A stretch of DNA of 64,000 nucleotides from JBKPNJ01 sp963695705 (GTDB lineage: Bacteria; Actinomycetota; Actinomycetes; Propionibacteriales; Nocardioidaceae), in the NCBI GenBank assembly GCA_963695705.1, contig CAVOHB010000006.1:620001-684000 (forward strand), given 5' to 3'. Under the pieces are notes generated by a model. It did not search any database, had not been told where the DNA came from, and saw only the letters and a program-made list of their open reading frames with translations. Position numbers and translations under genes: made by a program. Below, in pieces: positions 52,105 through 61,117 of this stretch (its first letter is position 1; each line of letters opens with the position of its first letter).

Positions 52105-52665
52105 CTAGCCGACGGCGGCGGCGCGTCGGCGCTCCCGGTAGGCCGCTACGTGCAGCCGGTTCCCGCAGGTGCGCGCGTCGCAGTACCGCTTGGAGCGGTT
52201 ACGCGACAGGTCGACGAGGACCCGGTCGCAGTCCGGCGCATCGCAGACGCGCAGCCGCTCACGCTCCCCCGACGCGACCACGTGCGCCAGCGCCATCCCT
52301 CCGTCGACGGCGAGGTGCTCAGCCAGCGACGCTCCCGGGGAGAAATAGTGCATATGCCAGGCGTAGCCGTCGTGGTCGGTGAGCCGGGGCGTCATCCGCG
52401 CCATCGCTACCAGCCGGTTGACACGGGCGGCCGCCACCGCGTCGCTGGTGGAGCCGAAGGCCGACTTTATCCGGTCCCGGAGCCGACGCACGGCGACCAG
52501 GTCCGATTCTTCCAACGGTGGTACGCCGCTGACCGCGTGGCGTGCGACGAACTCGCGCAGCGCGCCGAGATCGGGCAGATGCTCGGCGCCGTCGGCGGCT
52601 GGTGCGGAGTTGACCAGGTCGACCATGCACAGCAAGGAGTTCTCAGTGTCGTGACTGAAGATCAC
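52105..52665 (-). CDS. CGNR zinc-finger (ABATE-domain) regulator
   Basis: 186 residues from GTG 52665 (GAGAGAGGCC before it). The N-terminal ABATE-like domain includes LLCMVDLVNSAPA and RRLRDRIKSAF; the C-terminal CGNR finger is VCDAPDCDRVLVDLSRNRSK then RYCDARTCGNRLHVAAYRERR with four cysteines. Proteins of this family are transcription regulators, often in stress or antibiotic responses. Separate from the SsgA gene by about 120 bp. Confidence 0.9.
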   Translation of the reverse strand: MIFSHDTENSLLCMVDLVNSAPAADGAEHLPDLGALREFVARHAVSGVPPLEESDLVAVRRLRDRIKSAFGSTSDAVAAARVNRLVAMARMTPRLTDHDGYAWHMHYFSPGASLAEHLAVDGGMALAHVVASGERERLRVCDAPDCDRVLVDLSRNRSKRYCDARTCGNRLHVAAYRERRRAAAVG

Positions 52666-52786
52666 GAGGCCTCTCTCGAAAAGGCGCGGTACGGCCGTCA
52701 AGGCAAGGGTAACCGCCACCGGAAGAGCCGAGGCTCTGAAACGGAGTCGTGCTCGTCGAGCTTCGCGCCGGTCGTGAGGGGCGTGC

Positions 52787-53215
52787 TCAGGCGGGATCCG
52801 CCAGCAGCCGCGTGACGAGCTCGTCGAGGTCGACGTGCGCCCCCTCGCTGCCATGGGGGACCAGGTCACGCGTGCTCCGCAGAAAATCGGCCACCTCGTC
52901 GGCACGTGCCTGCAGGAGCGCCTCGCCGTCGGGCGAGCAGAGCTCGAAGATGACGACCGCGCGGCCACGAACGTCCAGGCACGGCCACACGTGCACGTCG
53001 CCGTCACCCGCGGGCTCATAGAGCCCCGATGCCAGCAGGTCGCGGGCGAACACCCAGCCGACGCTCTCGGCGCCGGTCGAGAACTCGGCCGAGATCGCGT
53101 ACGGGTCGTCGCTCTCATACCGCAGCTTCGCCTCCAGAGGCGTTGCGGCGCCGCTGGCGTCGATGAGGTCGAGCGTCATCGCGCGGGTCACGGTCAAAGG
53201 AGCACTGTCCATCAT
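52787..53215 (-). CDS. SsgA/SsgB-like sporulation and cell-division regulator
   Basis: 142 residues. LRYESDDPYAISAEFSTG, GVEW-like VGWVFARDLLASGLYEPAGDGDV and VHVWPCLD and VVIFELCSPDGEALLQAR are the blocks of SsgA-like proteins, which steer septum placement and peptidoglycan growth during sporulation of actinomycetes. Its presence suggests a filamentous or sporulating relative. No operon partner seen. Confidence 0.93.
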   Translation of the reverse strand: MMDSAPLTVTRAMTLDLIDASGAATPLEAKLRYESDDPYAISAEFSTGAESVGWVFARDLLASGLYEPAGDGDVHVWPCLDVRGRAVVIFELCSPDGEALLQARADEVADFLRSTRDLVPHGSEGAHVDLDELVTRLLADPA

Positions 53216-53414
53216 GGAGCCTTCCGATCCGAGTCACTTGTCTAACGAGCGTCGGCCGGAAAGATGACGGCTTTCTCGGCAACCAAATCCCGGGTGCGGA
53301 GTGGACGTGCTGCGCCGTCCGCGGTTCCTCCCCGTTTGTCTGGGCGTGGCCCGACGGAGCAGGCGCTCCGGAGGGCGTGCGCTAGTCTGTGGCGCCGTTA
53401 GATTCGGCGGCTCC

Positions 53415-53489
53415 GGGCGATTGGCTCAGTGGTAGAGCGCCTCGTTCACACCGAGGAGGTCACTGGTTCGAACCCAGTATCGCCCACCA
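53415..53489 (+). tRNA. tRNA-Val (anticodon CAC), CCA encoded
   Basis: Acceptor GGGCGAT / ATCGCCC, D-arm GCTCAGTGGTAGAGC, anticodon stem CCTCG / CGAGG with loop TTCACAC, T-arm CTGGTTCGAACCCAG. CCA encoded at 53487-53489. Same T-arm and acceptor as the GAC gene. Confidence 0.95.
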
Positions 53490-53552
53490 GAAACGCGCAG
53501 ATCAGAACCGCGTCGCGCAGGGTTCCCAGCACGTGCAGAGAAACCGGTTGGG

Positions 53553-53831
53553 TCAGCCCCACTCGACGGCGAAGCCGGTGCAGAGGCTCGGATCGACCGC
53601 CGGCGGGGTCGAGGGGTCGACCACTGCACAAGAAGTGTCGGGCGACGGCGGCGTTGTCGTGCCAGTCGTCTGACTCTCTGGCGCTCCCGAGTGATGGTGG
53701 GAGGCGCTGGCCGGGGGAGCGAACACGAGCACCGAAGCCGCCACCATCGTGACGATCACGGAGCCTCTGCGCCACCGCCAACCAGGTCGGGGAGCATCGG
53801 GCCCGTTCCCCAAGGGGGACAGCCTCGTCAC
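53553..53831 (-). CDS. Small secreted hypothetical protein
   Basis: About 92 residues from GTG 53831 (GTAGGG before it). Arg-rich start, hydrophobic segment VTMVAASVLVFAPPASASHH as signal peptide, then a Thr/Pro/Ser-rich chain with two cysteines (DTSCAVV, SLCTGF). Short, unstructured-looking exported protein; function unknown and start uncertain. Confidence 0.5.
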   Translation of the reverse strand: MTRLSPLGNGPDAPRPGWRWRRGSVIVTMVAASVLVFAPPASASHHHSGAPESQTTGTTTPPSPDTSCAVVDPSTPPAVDPSLCTGFAVEWG

Positions 53832-54026
53832 GGGGACCCTACGCGCCACAACGTCTCCTAGCCGTGAGCCCCGTAGGTGTGACGCTAGGGCCACCGGAGA
53901 GGGGTGTCCAGACAGGTTCGATAAATCGCATGCTTCAGACGCGGAGCGTAGCGTTGGGATCCGAGAACACTCGCTCTGTGGTGGTTTCAGCCGCTCTTCA
54001 CCCCTCTCAGCGGTTACGCGCAGTTT

Positions 54027-54311
54027 CTAGTGACTCCGACGCGTAGCACTCGAACGGGAGTACTGCGGCTCGGGTGCCCGCGGTGGCGGTACCCGGGAAT
54101 GCGCGGGACCCTCGGCGTACCCCGGGTGGACCGCGCGCCGTTCCCGTGTCTGTGCGAGTGCGTCGATGAACCTTGCGCGGGCTGCCTGCTCGACGAAGAC
54201 CATCACGGCTCCGGGCCGGTAGTCGTCGAATCGGTCGAAGACCATCCACTTGTTTCCAGGAGCCGCGTCCTTGGCGGCGACGACGTCAACGTGATTGTCC
54301 AGTTGGCTCAC
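54027..54311 (-). CDS. Small hypothetical protein with folded N-terminus
   Basis: 94 residues from GTG 54311: SQLDNHVDVVAAKDAAPGNK, then WMVFDRFDDYRPGAVMVFVE, followed by an Arg/Pro/Ser tail. The first 55 residues look like a real alpha/beta domain. Ribosome site weak (GGAAAG). No family recognised. Confidence 0.45.
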   Translation of the reverse strand: MSQLDNHVDVVAAKDAAPGNKWMVFDRFDDYRPGAVMVFVEQAARARFIDALAQTRERRAVHPGYAEGPAHSRVPPPRAPEPQYSRSSATRRSH

Positions 54312-54560
54312 GGCAAACTTTCCGGTCGCAGTGACACCCAGGGTCTAGGGACGCTAACACCACGAATCTACGAGTTTCGGACGTCCGTTGGCTAGGGGTC
54401 GGGCCACATGGTCTAGGTCCACAGCGCAAAGGGTCTATGTCCACGCTACGGCTACGAGGCCGGCTGAAAAGCGGTACGGCGACCGCCGAGTGAGTCGATA
54501 CGATCGCGGTGTCGCACCGCAGCCGGTCGCCGTGCCGGCCCGAAGAGTGGGGAGCCACAC
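54312..54560. promoter_or_regulatory. Upstream region of thrS with three GGTCTA motifs
   Basis: GGTCTAGGGAC at 54342, GGTCTAGGTCCAC at 54410 and GGTCTATGTCCAC at 54432 (the last two 22 bp apart). The two closer motifs are imperfect palindromes. No T-box specifier or terminator/antiterminator pair is visible. Possible operator pair for thrS or for the divergent small gene. Confidence 0.4.
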
Positions 54561-56576
54561 GTGCCCGAACTGACGGTCACCGTGATCAACGCCGGCGCGC
54601 GCGTCGAGCATTCGGTGACCACCGGGACGTGCGCATGGGAGCTCTTCCGCGACGATCCCGCGGTCATCGCGGCCCGGGTCGGGGAGCGACAGCTCGACCT
54701 TTCGTACGAGCTGAAGGACGGCGACGAGCTCGAGGGCATCGCGACCGGCTCCGAGGACGGACGCGCGATCCTCCGGCACTCCGCGGCGCACGTGATGGCA
54801 CAGGCGGTGCAGGAGCTGTTCCCGCAGGCGCGGCTCGGCATCGGTCCGCCCATCGAGAACGGCTTCTACTACGACTTCGACGTCCCTGAGCCCTTCAAGC
54901 CCGAGGATGTCAACAGGGTCGAGTCCCGCATGCGCAAGATCGTCAAGGAGGGGCAGCGGTTCTCTCGCCGACCGGTGACAGCCGAGCAGGCCCGAGCCGA
55001 ACTGGCTGGAGAGCCCTACAAGCTCGAGCTGATCGAGCTGAAGTCGGACGTCCAAGCGGTCACCTCGACCGAGGGGGCGGAGGCCGAGGTCGGTGGCGAC
55101 GAGCTCACCATGTACGACAACATCAAGCGGGACGGGGCGCTTGCCTGGAAGGACCTCTGCCGCGGTCCCCATCTGCCGACCACGAAGCGGATACCGGCGT
55201 TCAGGCTGCTCCGCACGGCGGCTGCCTACTGGCGTGGCAACGAGAAGAACCCACAGCTGCAACGCATCTACGGGACGGCCTGGGAAAGCAGGGAGGCGCT
55301 GGAGGACCACCTCCATCAGCTCGAAGAGGCCGGCCGGCGCGACCATCGCCGGCTCGGCGCCGAGCTCGACCTGTTCAGCTTCCCCGACGAGATCGGCTCG
55401 GGGCTGGCCGTCTTCCACCCGAAGGGCGGCATCCTGCGCAAGGAGATGGAGGACTACTCGCGTGCGCAGCACGTGGCGGCCGGCTACGAGTTCGTGTACA
55501 GCCCGCACATCTCCAAGTCGACGCTGTTCGAGACCTCCGGGCATCTGGAGTGGTTCGCCGATGGGATGTACCCGCCGCTGCGCGTCGACGAGGAACGTGA
55601 CGCCGACGGGACAGTACGCAAGCCGGGGCAGGACTATTACCTCAAGCCGATGAACTGTCCGTTCCATTGCTTGATCTTCCGTGCCCGTGGACGGTCCTAC
55701 CGCGAGCTCCCGCTGCGGCTGTTCGAGTTCGGCTCCGTCTACCGGTATGAGAAGTCGGGCGTCGTCCACGGCCTCACCAGGGTCCGGGGGATGACGCAGG
55801 ACGACGCGCATATCTTCGCCACCCGCGACCAGCTCGAGCCCGAGCTCACGAGTCTGCTCACCTTCGTCCTGGACCTGCTCAAGGACTACGGCATGGAGGA
55901 CTTCTATCTCGAGCTGTCCACCAAGGATCCGGACAAGTACGTCGGAGCGGACGACATCTGGGACGAGGCCACCGAAATCCTGGCCCGGGTGGCGGACCAG
56001 TCCGGGCTCGATCTCGTCGCAGACCCCGGCGGAGCAGCCTTCTACGGCCCCAAGATCTCGGTGCAGGCGCGTGACGCGATCGGCAGGACGTGGCAGATGT
56101 CGACCGTCCAGCTCGATTTCAACGAGCCGGAGAGGTTCGAACTCGAGTACACGGCCGCCGACGGCACCCGGCAGCGACCGGTCATGATCCACCGCGCCCT
56201 GTTCGGCTCGATCGAACGCTTCATCGCTGTCCTGACCGAGCACTATGCCGGCGCCTTCCCGCCCTGGCTCGCACCGGTCCAGGTCGTTGCGATCCCCATC
56301 GCCGAGCGGCACGACGACTACCTGACCAAGCTCGCCGGCGAGCTCAGGCAGCGGGGCATCCGTGTCGAAGTCGACCGGTCCGGCGACCGCATGCAGAAGA
56401 AGATCCGCAACGCCCAGCTCCAGAAGGTCCCGTTCATGGTGATCGCGGGCGATCGCGACGTCGAGGACGGAGCGGTGTCCTTCCGCTACCGCAACGGTGA
56501 CCAGGACAACGGCGTCCCCGTCGAGGAGGCGGTCGAGCGGATCCTCGACTCCGTGCGTCGCCGGGTCCAGGTATGA
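54561..56576 (+). CDS. thrS: Threonine-tRNA ligase
   Basis: 671 residues from GTG 54561. TGS domain at the N-terminus, then the editing domain with HSAAHVMAQAVQELFP, and the class II core: motif 1 region ending in VYSPHISKS, motif 2 with zinc Cys KPMNCPFHCLIF and RYEKSG, zinc His and motif 3 in MIHRALFGSIERFIAVL. A C-terminal anticodon-binding domain follows. The stop overlaps the HIT gene (ATGA). Confidence 0.97.
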   Translation: MPELTVTVINAGARVEHSVTTGTCAWELFRDDPAVIAARVGERQLDLSYELKDGDELEGIATGSEDGRAILRHSAAHVMAQAVQELFPQARLGIGPPIENGFYYDFDVPEPFKPEDVNRVESRMRKIVKEGQRFSRRPVTAEQARAELAGEPYKLELIELKSDVQAVTSTEGAEAEVGGDELTMYDNIKRDGALAWKDLCRGPHLPTTKRIPAFRLLRTAAAYWRGNEKNPQLQRIYGTAWESREALEDHLHQLEEAGRRDHRRLGAELDLFSFPDEIGSGLAVFHPKGGILRKEMEDYSRAQHVAAGYEFVYSPHISKSTLFETSGHLEWFADGMYPPLRVDEERDADGTVRKPGQDYYLKPMNCPFHCLIFRARGRSYRELPLRLFEFGSVYRYEKSGVVHGLTRVRGMTQDDAHIFATRDQLEPELTSLLTFVLDLLKDYGMEDFYLELSTKDPDKYVGADDIWDEATEILARVADQSGLDLVADPGGAAFYGPKISVQARDAIGRTWQMSTVQLDFNEPERFELEYTAADGTRQRPVMIHRALFGSIERFIAVLTEHYAGAFPPWLAPVQVVAIPIAERHDDYLTKLAGELRQRGIRVEVDRSGDRMQKKIRNAQLQKVPFMVIAGDRDVEDGAVSFRYRNGDQDNGVPVEEAVERILDSVRRRVQV

Positions 56577-57157
56577 CCGAGGAAGGCGTCGGGTCGGCAG
56601 TCAGCCAGGATGATGACCGCCGGGTGGTTGAACAGGGCGGTGCCGGTTCGGCCGACGCCTTCCAGCGGTTGTGGACACCGCACCGCATGGCCTACATCAA
56701 GGGCGAGAACAAACCGCGCGACGACGATGACGAGTGTCCCCTGTGCCGCATTCCGACCCTGCGTGACGAGGACGGTCTGGTCGTCGCGCGCACCGAGGCG
56801 GCGTTCGCCGTCCTCAACCTCTATCCCTACAACCCGGGTCACCTGATGCTGGTGCCGTACCGGCACGTCGCCGACTACACCGAGCTCGCCGCGAACGAGA
56901 CCGCGGAGATCGCTGGGCTGACCGCAGCGGCGATGACCACCCTGCGCACAATTTCCGGGGCTCAGGGTTTCAACATCGGCATCAACCAGGGTGACATCGC
57001 AGGAGCCGGCATCGCCGCGCACCTGCACCAGCACGTGGTGCCTCGCTGGGGTGGCGACACCAACTTCATGCCGGTGGTGGGACGCACCCGGGTCCTTCCG
57101 CAGCTCCTGCAGGACACCCGGGCCCTGCTCGCCGAAGCGTGGCCTTCCACGGGGTGA
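56573..57157 (+). CDS. HIT-family hydrolase/phosphorylase
   Basis: 194 residues. A Cys pair in DECPLCRIPTL and the histidine triad HLHQHVVPRW define a HIT protein; YNPGHLMLVPYRH precedes it. Actinobacterial relatives next to thrS act as Ap4A phosphorylase-like enzymes, which suits a location beside an aminoacyl-tRNA synthetase, a major source of Ap4A. Translated in coupling with thrS. Confidence 0.92.
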   Translation: MTEEGVGSAVSQDDDRRVVEQGGAGSADAFQRLWTPHRMAYIKGENKPRDDDDECPLCRIPTLRDEDGLVVARTEAAFAVLNLYPYNPGHLMLVPYRHVADYTELAANETAEIAGLTAAAMTTLRTISGAQGFNIGINQGDIAGAGIAAHLHQHVVPRWGGDTNFMPVVGRTRVLPQLLQDTRALLAEAWPSTG

Positions 57158-57180
57158 CCAGGGCGCCCTGAGCCGAGGCC

Positions 57181-59391
57181 TCAGCTCGACTTGGCCTCCT
57201 GCTTCACCGTGCTGGCAAGGTGCGAGGGCATGGGCTCGTAGCGCACGAACGTCCGCGAGAAGGTGCCGGTCCCGTGGCTCATCGACCGCAGGTCGATGGC
57301 GTACTTCACGATCTCCACCTGGGGCGCCTCGGCACGTACGATCGAGCGTCCGCCGCCGATGGGCTCGGTGCCGAGCACTCTCGCCCGGCGGCTCGACAGG
57401 TCGCCCATCACGGTGCCCACGAAGTCGTCGGCGACAATGACCTCGAGCAGGTCGAACGGCTCCAACAGCAGCACCTCGGACTGCTCCGCGGCATCCTTCA
57501 GAGCCAGCGCCCCGGCCATCTGGAATGCCATGTCAGAGGAGTCGACGCTGTGCGCCTTGCCGTCGATGAGAGTGGCCCGCAGGTCAACGGCCGGGTAACC
57601 CGCGACCAGGCCACGGTCCATCTGCGCGCGCAGGCCCTTCTCGACGCTGGGGATGAACTGGCGCGGTACGGCCCCTCCGACGACCTTGTCGACGAACGCG
57701 AAGCCGGCTCCCGACTCCAGCGGTTCGACCTCGACGTCGCAGACGGCGTACTGGCCATGTCCTCCGGACTGCTTGACGTGCCGCCCGTGTCCCTTGGCGT
57801 GAGCGGCGAGAGTCTCCCGGAACGGAACCCGCAGCGGCACCTGGTCGACCTGGATCCCGTACCGGTTGGCAAGGCGGTCGAGGACAACCGACGCGTGTGC
57901 CTCACCGAGGCACCAGAGGACCAGTTGATGGGTCTCGGAGTTGTGCTCGATCCGCAGCGTCGGGTCTTCGGCCGTCAACCTCGCCAGGCCCTGGGAGAGC
58001 TTGTCCTCATCGGCCTTCGCGTGCGCCACGACCGCGATCGGTAGGAGCGGCTCGGGCATGGCCCAGGGCTGCATCAGCAGCGGCTTCTCCCTGCTCGACA
58101 GCGTGTCGCCGGTCTCGGCGCGGCTCAGCTTCGCAACTGCGCTGATGTCGCCTGCCACACAGCGGCTGACGATGCGCTGCGCCTTGCCCAACGGCGACGA
58201 GAGGGCGCCGATCCGTTCGTCCTCGTCATGGTCCTCGTGCCCGTGTCCCTCGCCGAAGAACGCGCTTGAGTGCCCCGAGACGTGAACCGGCATGTCCGGT
58301 TGCAACGTGCCGGAGAACACCCGCACCAGGCTGATCCGCCCCACATAGGGGTCGGTGGTGGTCTTGACCACCTCGGCGAGCAGCTCGCCGGCCGGGTCAC
58401 ACGACAAGCCGCTGACCTGCTTGCCCATCGTCGTGAACACCTGCGGGAGCGGATGCTCTGCGGGGGCGGGAAACGCGCTCGACATGATCTCGAGCAGCTC
58501 AGTGAGGCCGTGGCCGGTCTCGGCACAGACAGGGATGACCGGGTAGAAGGAGGCCTGTGCGACGGCGGACTCGAGATCGTCGATCAGCAGTTGCAGCTCG
58601 ATGTCCTCGCCGTTCATGTACCGGTCCATCAGGGTTTCGTCCTCGGACTCCTCGATGATGCCCTCGATGAGCCCGCCCCGGTTGTCGTCGATGACCCCTC
58701 GCTCCGCGTCCGAGGGCGCGCGCACGGTACGACCGGCTTGGCTGTCGGAGTGGTCGGCGACCGTCTGCGACAGCAGAGCCACCAGGTCGCCGATGGGGGA
58801 GCCGGGACGCCCGACGGGGACGTACAAGGGGAGCACCTTGTCGCCGAACGCGTCCTGCGCCTCGGTAAGGACGGTCTCGTAGTCGGCGCGCGGATGGTCG
58901 AGCTTGGTGATCACCACAGCCCGGGGCATGTCAACGCCGGCGCACTCCTGCCAGAGGGTCCTGGTCGCACCGTCCACCCCCTCGGCCGCGGACACGACGA
59001 ACAGGGCACAGTCGGCCGCCCGCAGCCCGGCGCGAACCTCACCGACGTAGTCGGCGTAGCCAGGCGTGTCGAGCAGGTTGATCTTCACGGTCGCCGCCGA
59101 TGACCGATCCCCCGCCGGAGTGAACAGGACAGGGGCCAGCGAAAGTCCCACCGACCGTTGCTGTCGTACCTCGGCCTCGTCGAAGTCGCTGACCGTGGTG
59201 CCGTCCTCGACCCGTCCCGGACGGTGGATCGTGCCGGTGGCTGCCAGCAGCGCCTCGACCAGCGTTGTCTTTCCAGATCCGGTCGGGCCGACCAACACGA
59301 TATTTCTGATTGCCTCCGGTCGGTCGGCCGTCGGTCCCTGTCCGGCGGCTCCCGCGGCGCCGGACCCCTTGTCTGACCTCTTGTCTGACAT
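57181..59391 (-). CDS. Elongation factor G-like protein (EF-G2)
   Basis: 736 residues from ATG 59391. G1 is GPTGSGKTTLVEALL, G3 DTPGYADYVGEVRAG, and G4 ITKLDH (Thr instead of Asn in the usual NKxD), followed by EF-G-like domains II to V. Actinobacterial EF-G2 paralogues are not the main translocase and have been found defective in ribosome-dependent GTPase work in mycobacteria; role unclear. It lies opposite to the thrS-HIT and PIM genes. Confidence 0.9.
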   Translation of the reverse strand: MSDKRSDKGSGAAGAAGQGPTADRPEAIRNIVLVGPTGSGKTTLVEALLAATGTIHRPGRVEDGTTVSDFDEAEVRQQRSVGLSLAPVLFTPAGDRSSAATVKINLLDTPGYADYVGEVRAGLRAADCALFVVSAAEGVDGATRTLWQECAGVDMPRAVVITKLDHPRADYETVLTEAQDAFGDKVLPLYVPVGRPGSPIGDLVALLSQTVADHSDSQAGRTVRAPSDAERGVIDDNRGGLIEGIIEESEDETLMDRYMNGEDIELQLLIDDLESAVAQASFYPVIPVCAETGHGLTELLEIMSSAFPAPAEHPLPQVFTTMGKQVSGLSCDPAGELLAEVVKTTTDPYVGRISLVRVFSGTLQPDMPVHVSGHSSAFFGEGHGHEDHDEDERIGALSSPLGKAQRIVSRCVAGDISAVAKLSRAETGDTLSSREKPLLMQPWAMPEPLLPIAVVAHAKADEDKLSQGLARLTAEDPTLRIEHNSETHQLVLWCLGEAHASVVLDRLANRYGIQVDQVPLRVPFRETLAAHAKGHGRHVKQSGGHGQYAVCDVEVEPLESGAGFAFVDKVVGGAVPRQFIPSVEKGLRAQMDRGLVAGYPAVDLRATLIDGKAHSVDSSDMAFQMAGALALKDAAEQSEVLLLEPFDLLEVIVADDFVGTVMGDLSSRRARVLGTEPIGGGRSIVRAEAPQVEIVKYAIDLRSMSHGTGTFSRTFVRYEPMPSHLASTVKQEAKSS

Positions 59392-59545
59392 GTGCGATCG
59401 CCTCCTCACCGCCACCCTTCACCGCGGCGGCGAAGCGCACAAGTGCTACGGCGGGTTCACAGCCGGTCGAGCAGCGGTCAGGGCTGCACGCCGTAGCATC
59501 ATCCACACCGAATGTCCCCGGAAGAGTCAGGACCCGTCGCCGCAG

Positions 59546-60181
59546 ATGCTCAATCGCTTCCGCCAGTTCTGGACGCACTTGTTCTCGCCGATCGCGCACT
59601 TTCTGCTGCGCCACGGTGTGAGCCCGGATGCCGTCACGCTGGTGGGCACGATCGGCGTCTGCGTCGGCGCGCTCGGTTTCTTCCCGCGCGGCCAGATCTG
59701 GCAGGGCGTCGTCGTCGTCACCGCGTTTGTCTTCTCCGACCTCATCGACGGCTACATGGCCCGGAGCTCCGGCCGCTCCTCGTCGTGGGGGGCTTTCCTG
59801 GACTCCACCCTGGACCGCATCGGTGACGCCGCGATCTTCGGCGGGTTCGTCCTCTATTTCGCCAACAGTGGCGACGACATGGTGATGATGGTCGTCTCGC
59901 TTTACGCGCTGGTGATGGGCTCGGTCACCTCCTACGCCCGGGCGAAGGCGGAGAGCCTCGGGATGCAGGCCAAGGGCGGGATCGCCGAACGCGCCGACCG
60001 GCTGGTCGCTGTGCTGGTGGTCGCGTTCTTCGCCGACGTCTTCGACGTGATCATCCTGCTCGACATCGTGCTGTGGCTGCTGGCGGTGGCCAGTACGGTC
60101 ACCGTGGTCCAGCGGATGGTGCTGGTACGGCGCCAGGCTCTCGGGCTGTCCCAGCCCGCGCCGCATCCGCCGACGGCATGA
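59546..60181 (+). CDS. pgsA: CDP-alcohol phosphatidyltransferase (phosphatidylinositol phosphate synthase)
   Basis: 211 residues from ATG 59546, about six membrane spans. The signature D-x2-D-G-x2-A-R-x8-G-x3-D-x3-D is visible as DLIDGYMARSSG, then GAFLDSTLDRIGD. In this operon order the enzyme joins CDP-diacylglycerol to inositol 1-phosphate, the first step of PIM synthesis. Stop overlaps the next start (ATGA). Confidence 0.93.
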   Translation: MLNRFRQFWTHLFSPIAHFLLRHGVSPDAVTLVGTIGVCVGALGFFPRGQIWQGVVVVTAFVFSDLIDGYMARSSGRSSSWGAFLDSTLDRIGDAAIFGGFVLYFANSGDDMVMMVVSLYALVMGSVTSYARAKAESLGMQAKGGIAERADRLVAVLVVAFFADVFDVIILLDIVLWLLAVASTVTVVQRMVLVRRQALGLSQPAPHPPTA

Positions 60182-61104
60182 TCGAGGGCCTCACCGCCCT
60201 GCGTCGTGAAACGGTCGCGTACGCGTACGCGCTGGGCTGGGCCGCCACCAAGAGAGTGCCGGAGCCGGTGGCCAGAGCCACGTTCGACCAGCTCGCAGCG
60301 CAGATCTGGCGGCGTCACGGCAACGGCGTACGCCAGCTGGCCGCCAACCTCGCCCGGGCCGCACCCGATGCCGGCGCGAGCGAACTCGACGAGCTGACAC
60401 GGCAGGCCGTGCGTTCCTACCTCCGCTACTGGCTGGAGACCTTCCGGCTGCCGGTCTGGTCCCACGTCGAGGTCGTCGGTCGGGTGCGCACGATCAACGA
60501 GACTCTTCTCAGGGATGCGTACGCCGGTGGCGGCGCGCTCGTCGCACTGCCGCACATGGCCAACTGGGACCACGCCGGAGCCTGGGCGTGCCTGACCGGT
60601 ATGCCCGTGACGACAGTGGCCGAGCACCTGGAGCCGGAGCGGCTGTTCCGGCAGTTCGTCGGCTACCGGGAGAGTCTGGGGATGGAGGTCCTCGCGCTCT
60701 CCGCCGGTCAGGACGCCTTCAAGACGTTGATCTCCCGGCTGCGGACAGGTCACCTCGTGTGCCTCGTGGCCGACCGCGACCTGTCGGCGACGGGTCTGCC
60801 GGTGGAGCTGCTCGGGCACCAGGCCAGGCTCCCGGCCGGACCGGCGGCTCTGAGCCGGATGACCGGAGCGGCTCTGATCCCCGCCACGTTGTCCTACGAC
60901 GGGCCTCATCTGGTGATCCGCTTACACCAGCGGATAGAGCACCAGCCGGGGCCCGCCGGTGTGCTCGCGATGACGCAGGGCCTCGCCGACGCGTTCAGCG
61001 CGGGGATCCGACAGCACCCCAGCGACTGGCACATGATGCAGCGGGTCTTCGTCTCCGACCTCGACGGCGGGCCGTTGCCCGCCACGAGGGGCGGCCCCGC
61101 ATGA
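60178..61104 (+). CDS. patA: Phosphatidylinositol mannoside acyltransferase
   Basis: 308 residues, LpxL/HtrB-like acyltransferase fold. The H-x4-D catalytic motif is LPHMANWDHAGAW and the substrate-site RDLSATGLPVELLG follows; no membrane spans, as usual. It would acylate the mannose of PIM. Coupled upstream to pgsA and followed 13 nt later by pimA. Confidence 0.92.
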   Translation: MIEGLTALRRETVAYAYALGWAATKRVPEPVARATFDQLAAQIWRRHGNGVRQLAANLARAAPDAGASELDELTRQAVRSYLRYWLETFRLPVWSHVEVVGRVRTINETLLRDAYAGGGALVALPHMANWDHAGAWACLTGMPVTTVAEHLEPERLFRQFVGYRESLGMEVLALSAGQDAFKTLISRLRTGHLVCLVADRDLSATGLPVELLGHQARLPAGPAALSRMTGAALIPATLSYDGPHLVIRLHQRIEHQPGPAGVLAMTQGLADAFSAGIRQHPSDWHMMQRVFVSDLDGGPLPATRGGPA

Positions 61105-61117
61105 GGGTCGGGCCCGC

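Noticed and set aside
54410..54444. GGTCTA motifs as DasR-type operator sites
   Set aside because: The half sites do not complete the symmetrical TGGTCTAGACCA consensus and no amino-sugar genes are near.
54312..54560. T-box riboswitch upstream of thrS
   Set aside because: No T-box sequence, specifier loop or terminator/antiterminator pair visible; only repeated GGTCTA motifs.
54435..56312. 625-codon minus-strand open frame opposite thrS
   Set aside because: High-GC antisense frame; thrS on the plus strand carries all class II synthetase motifs.
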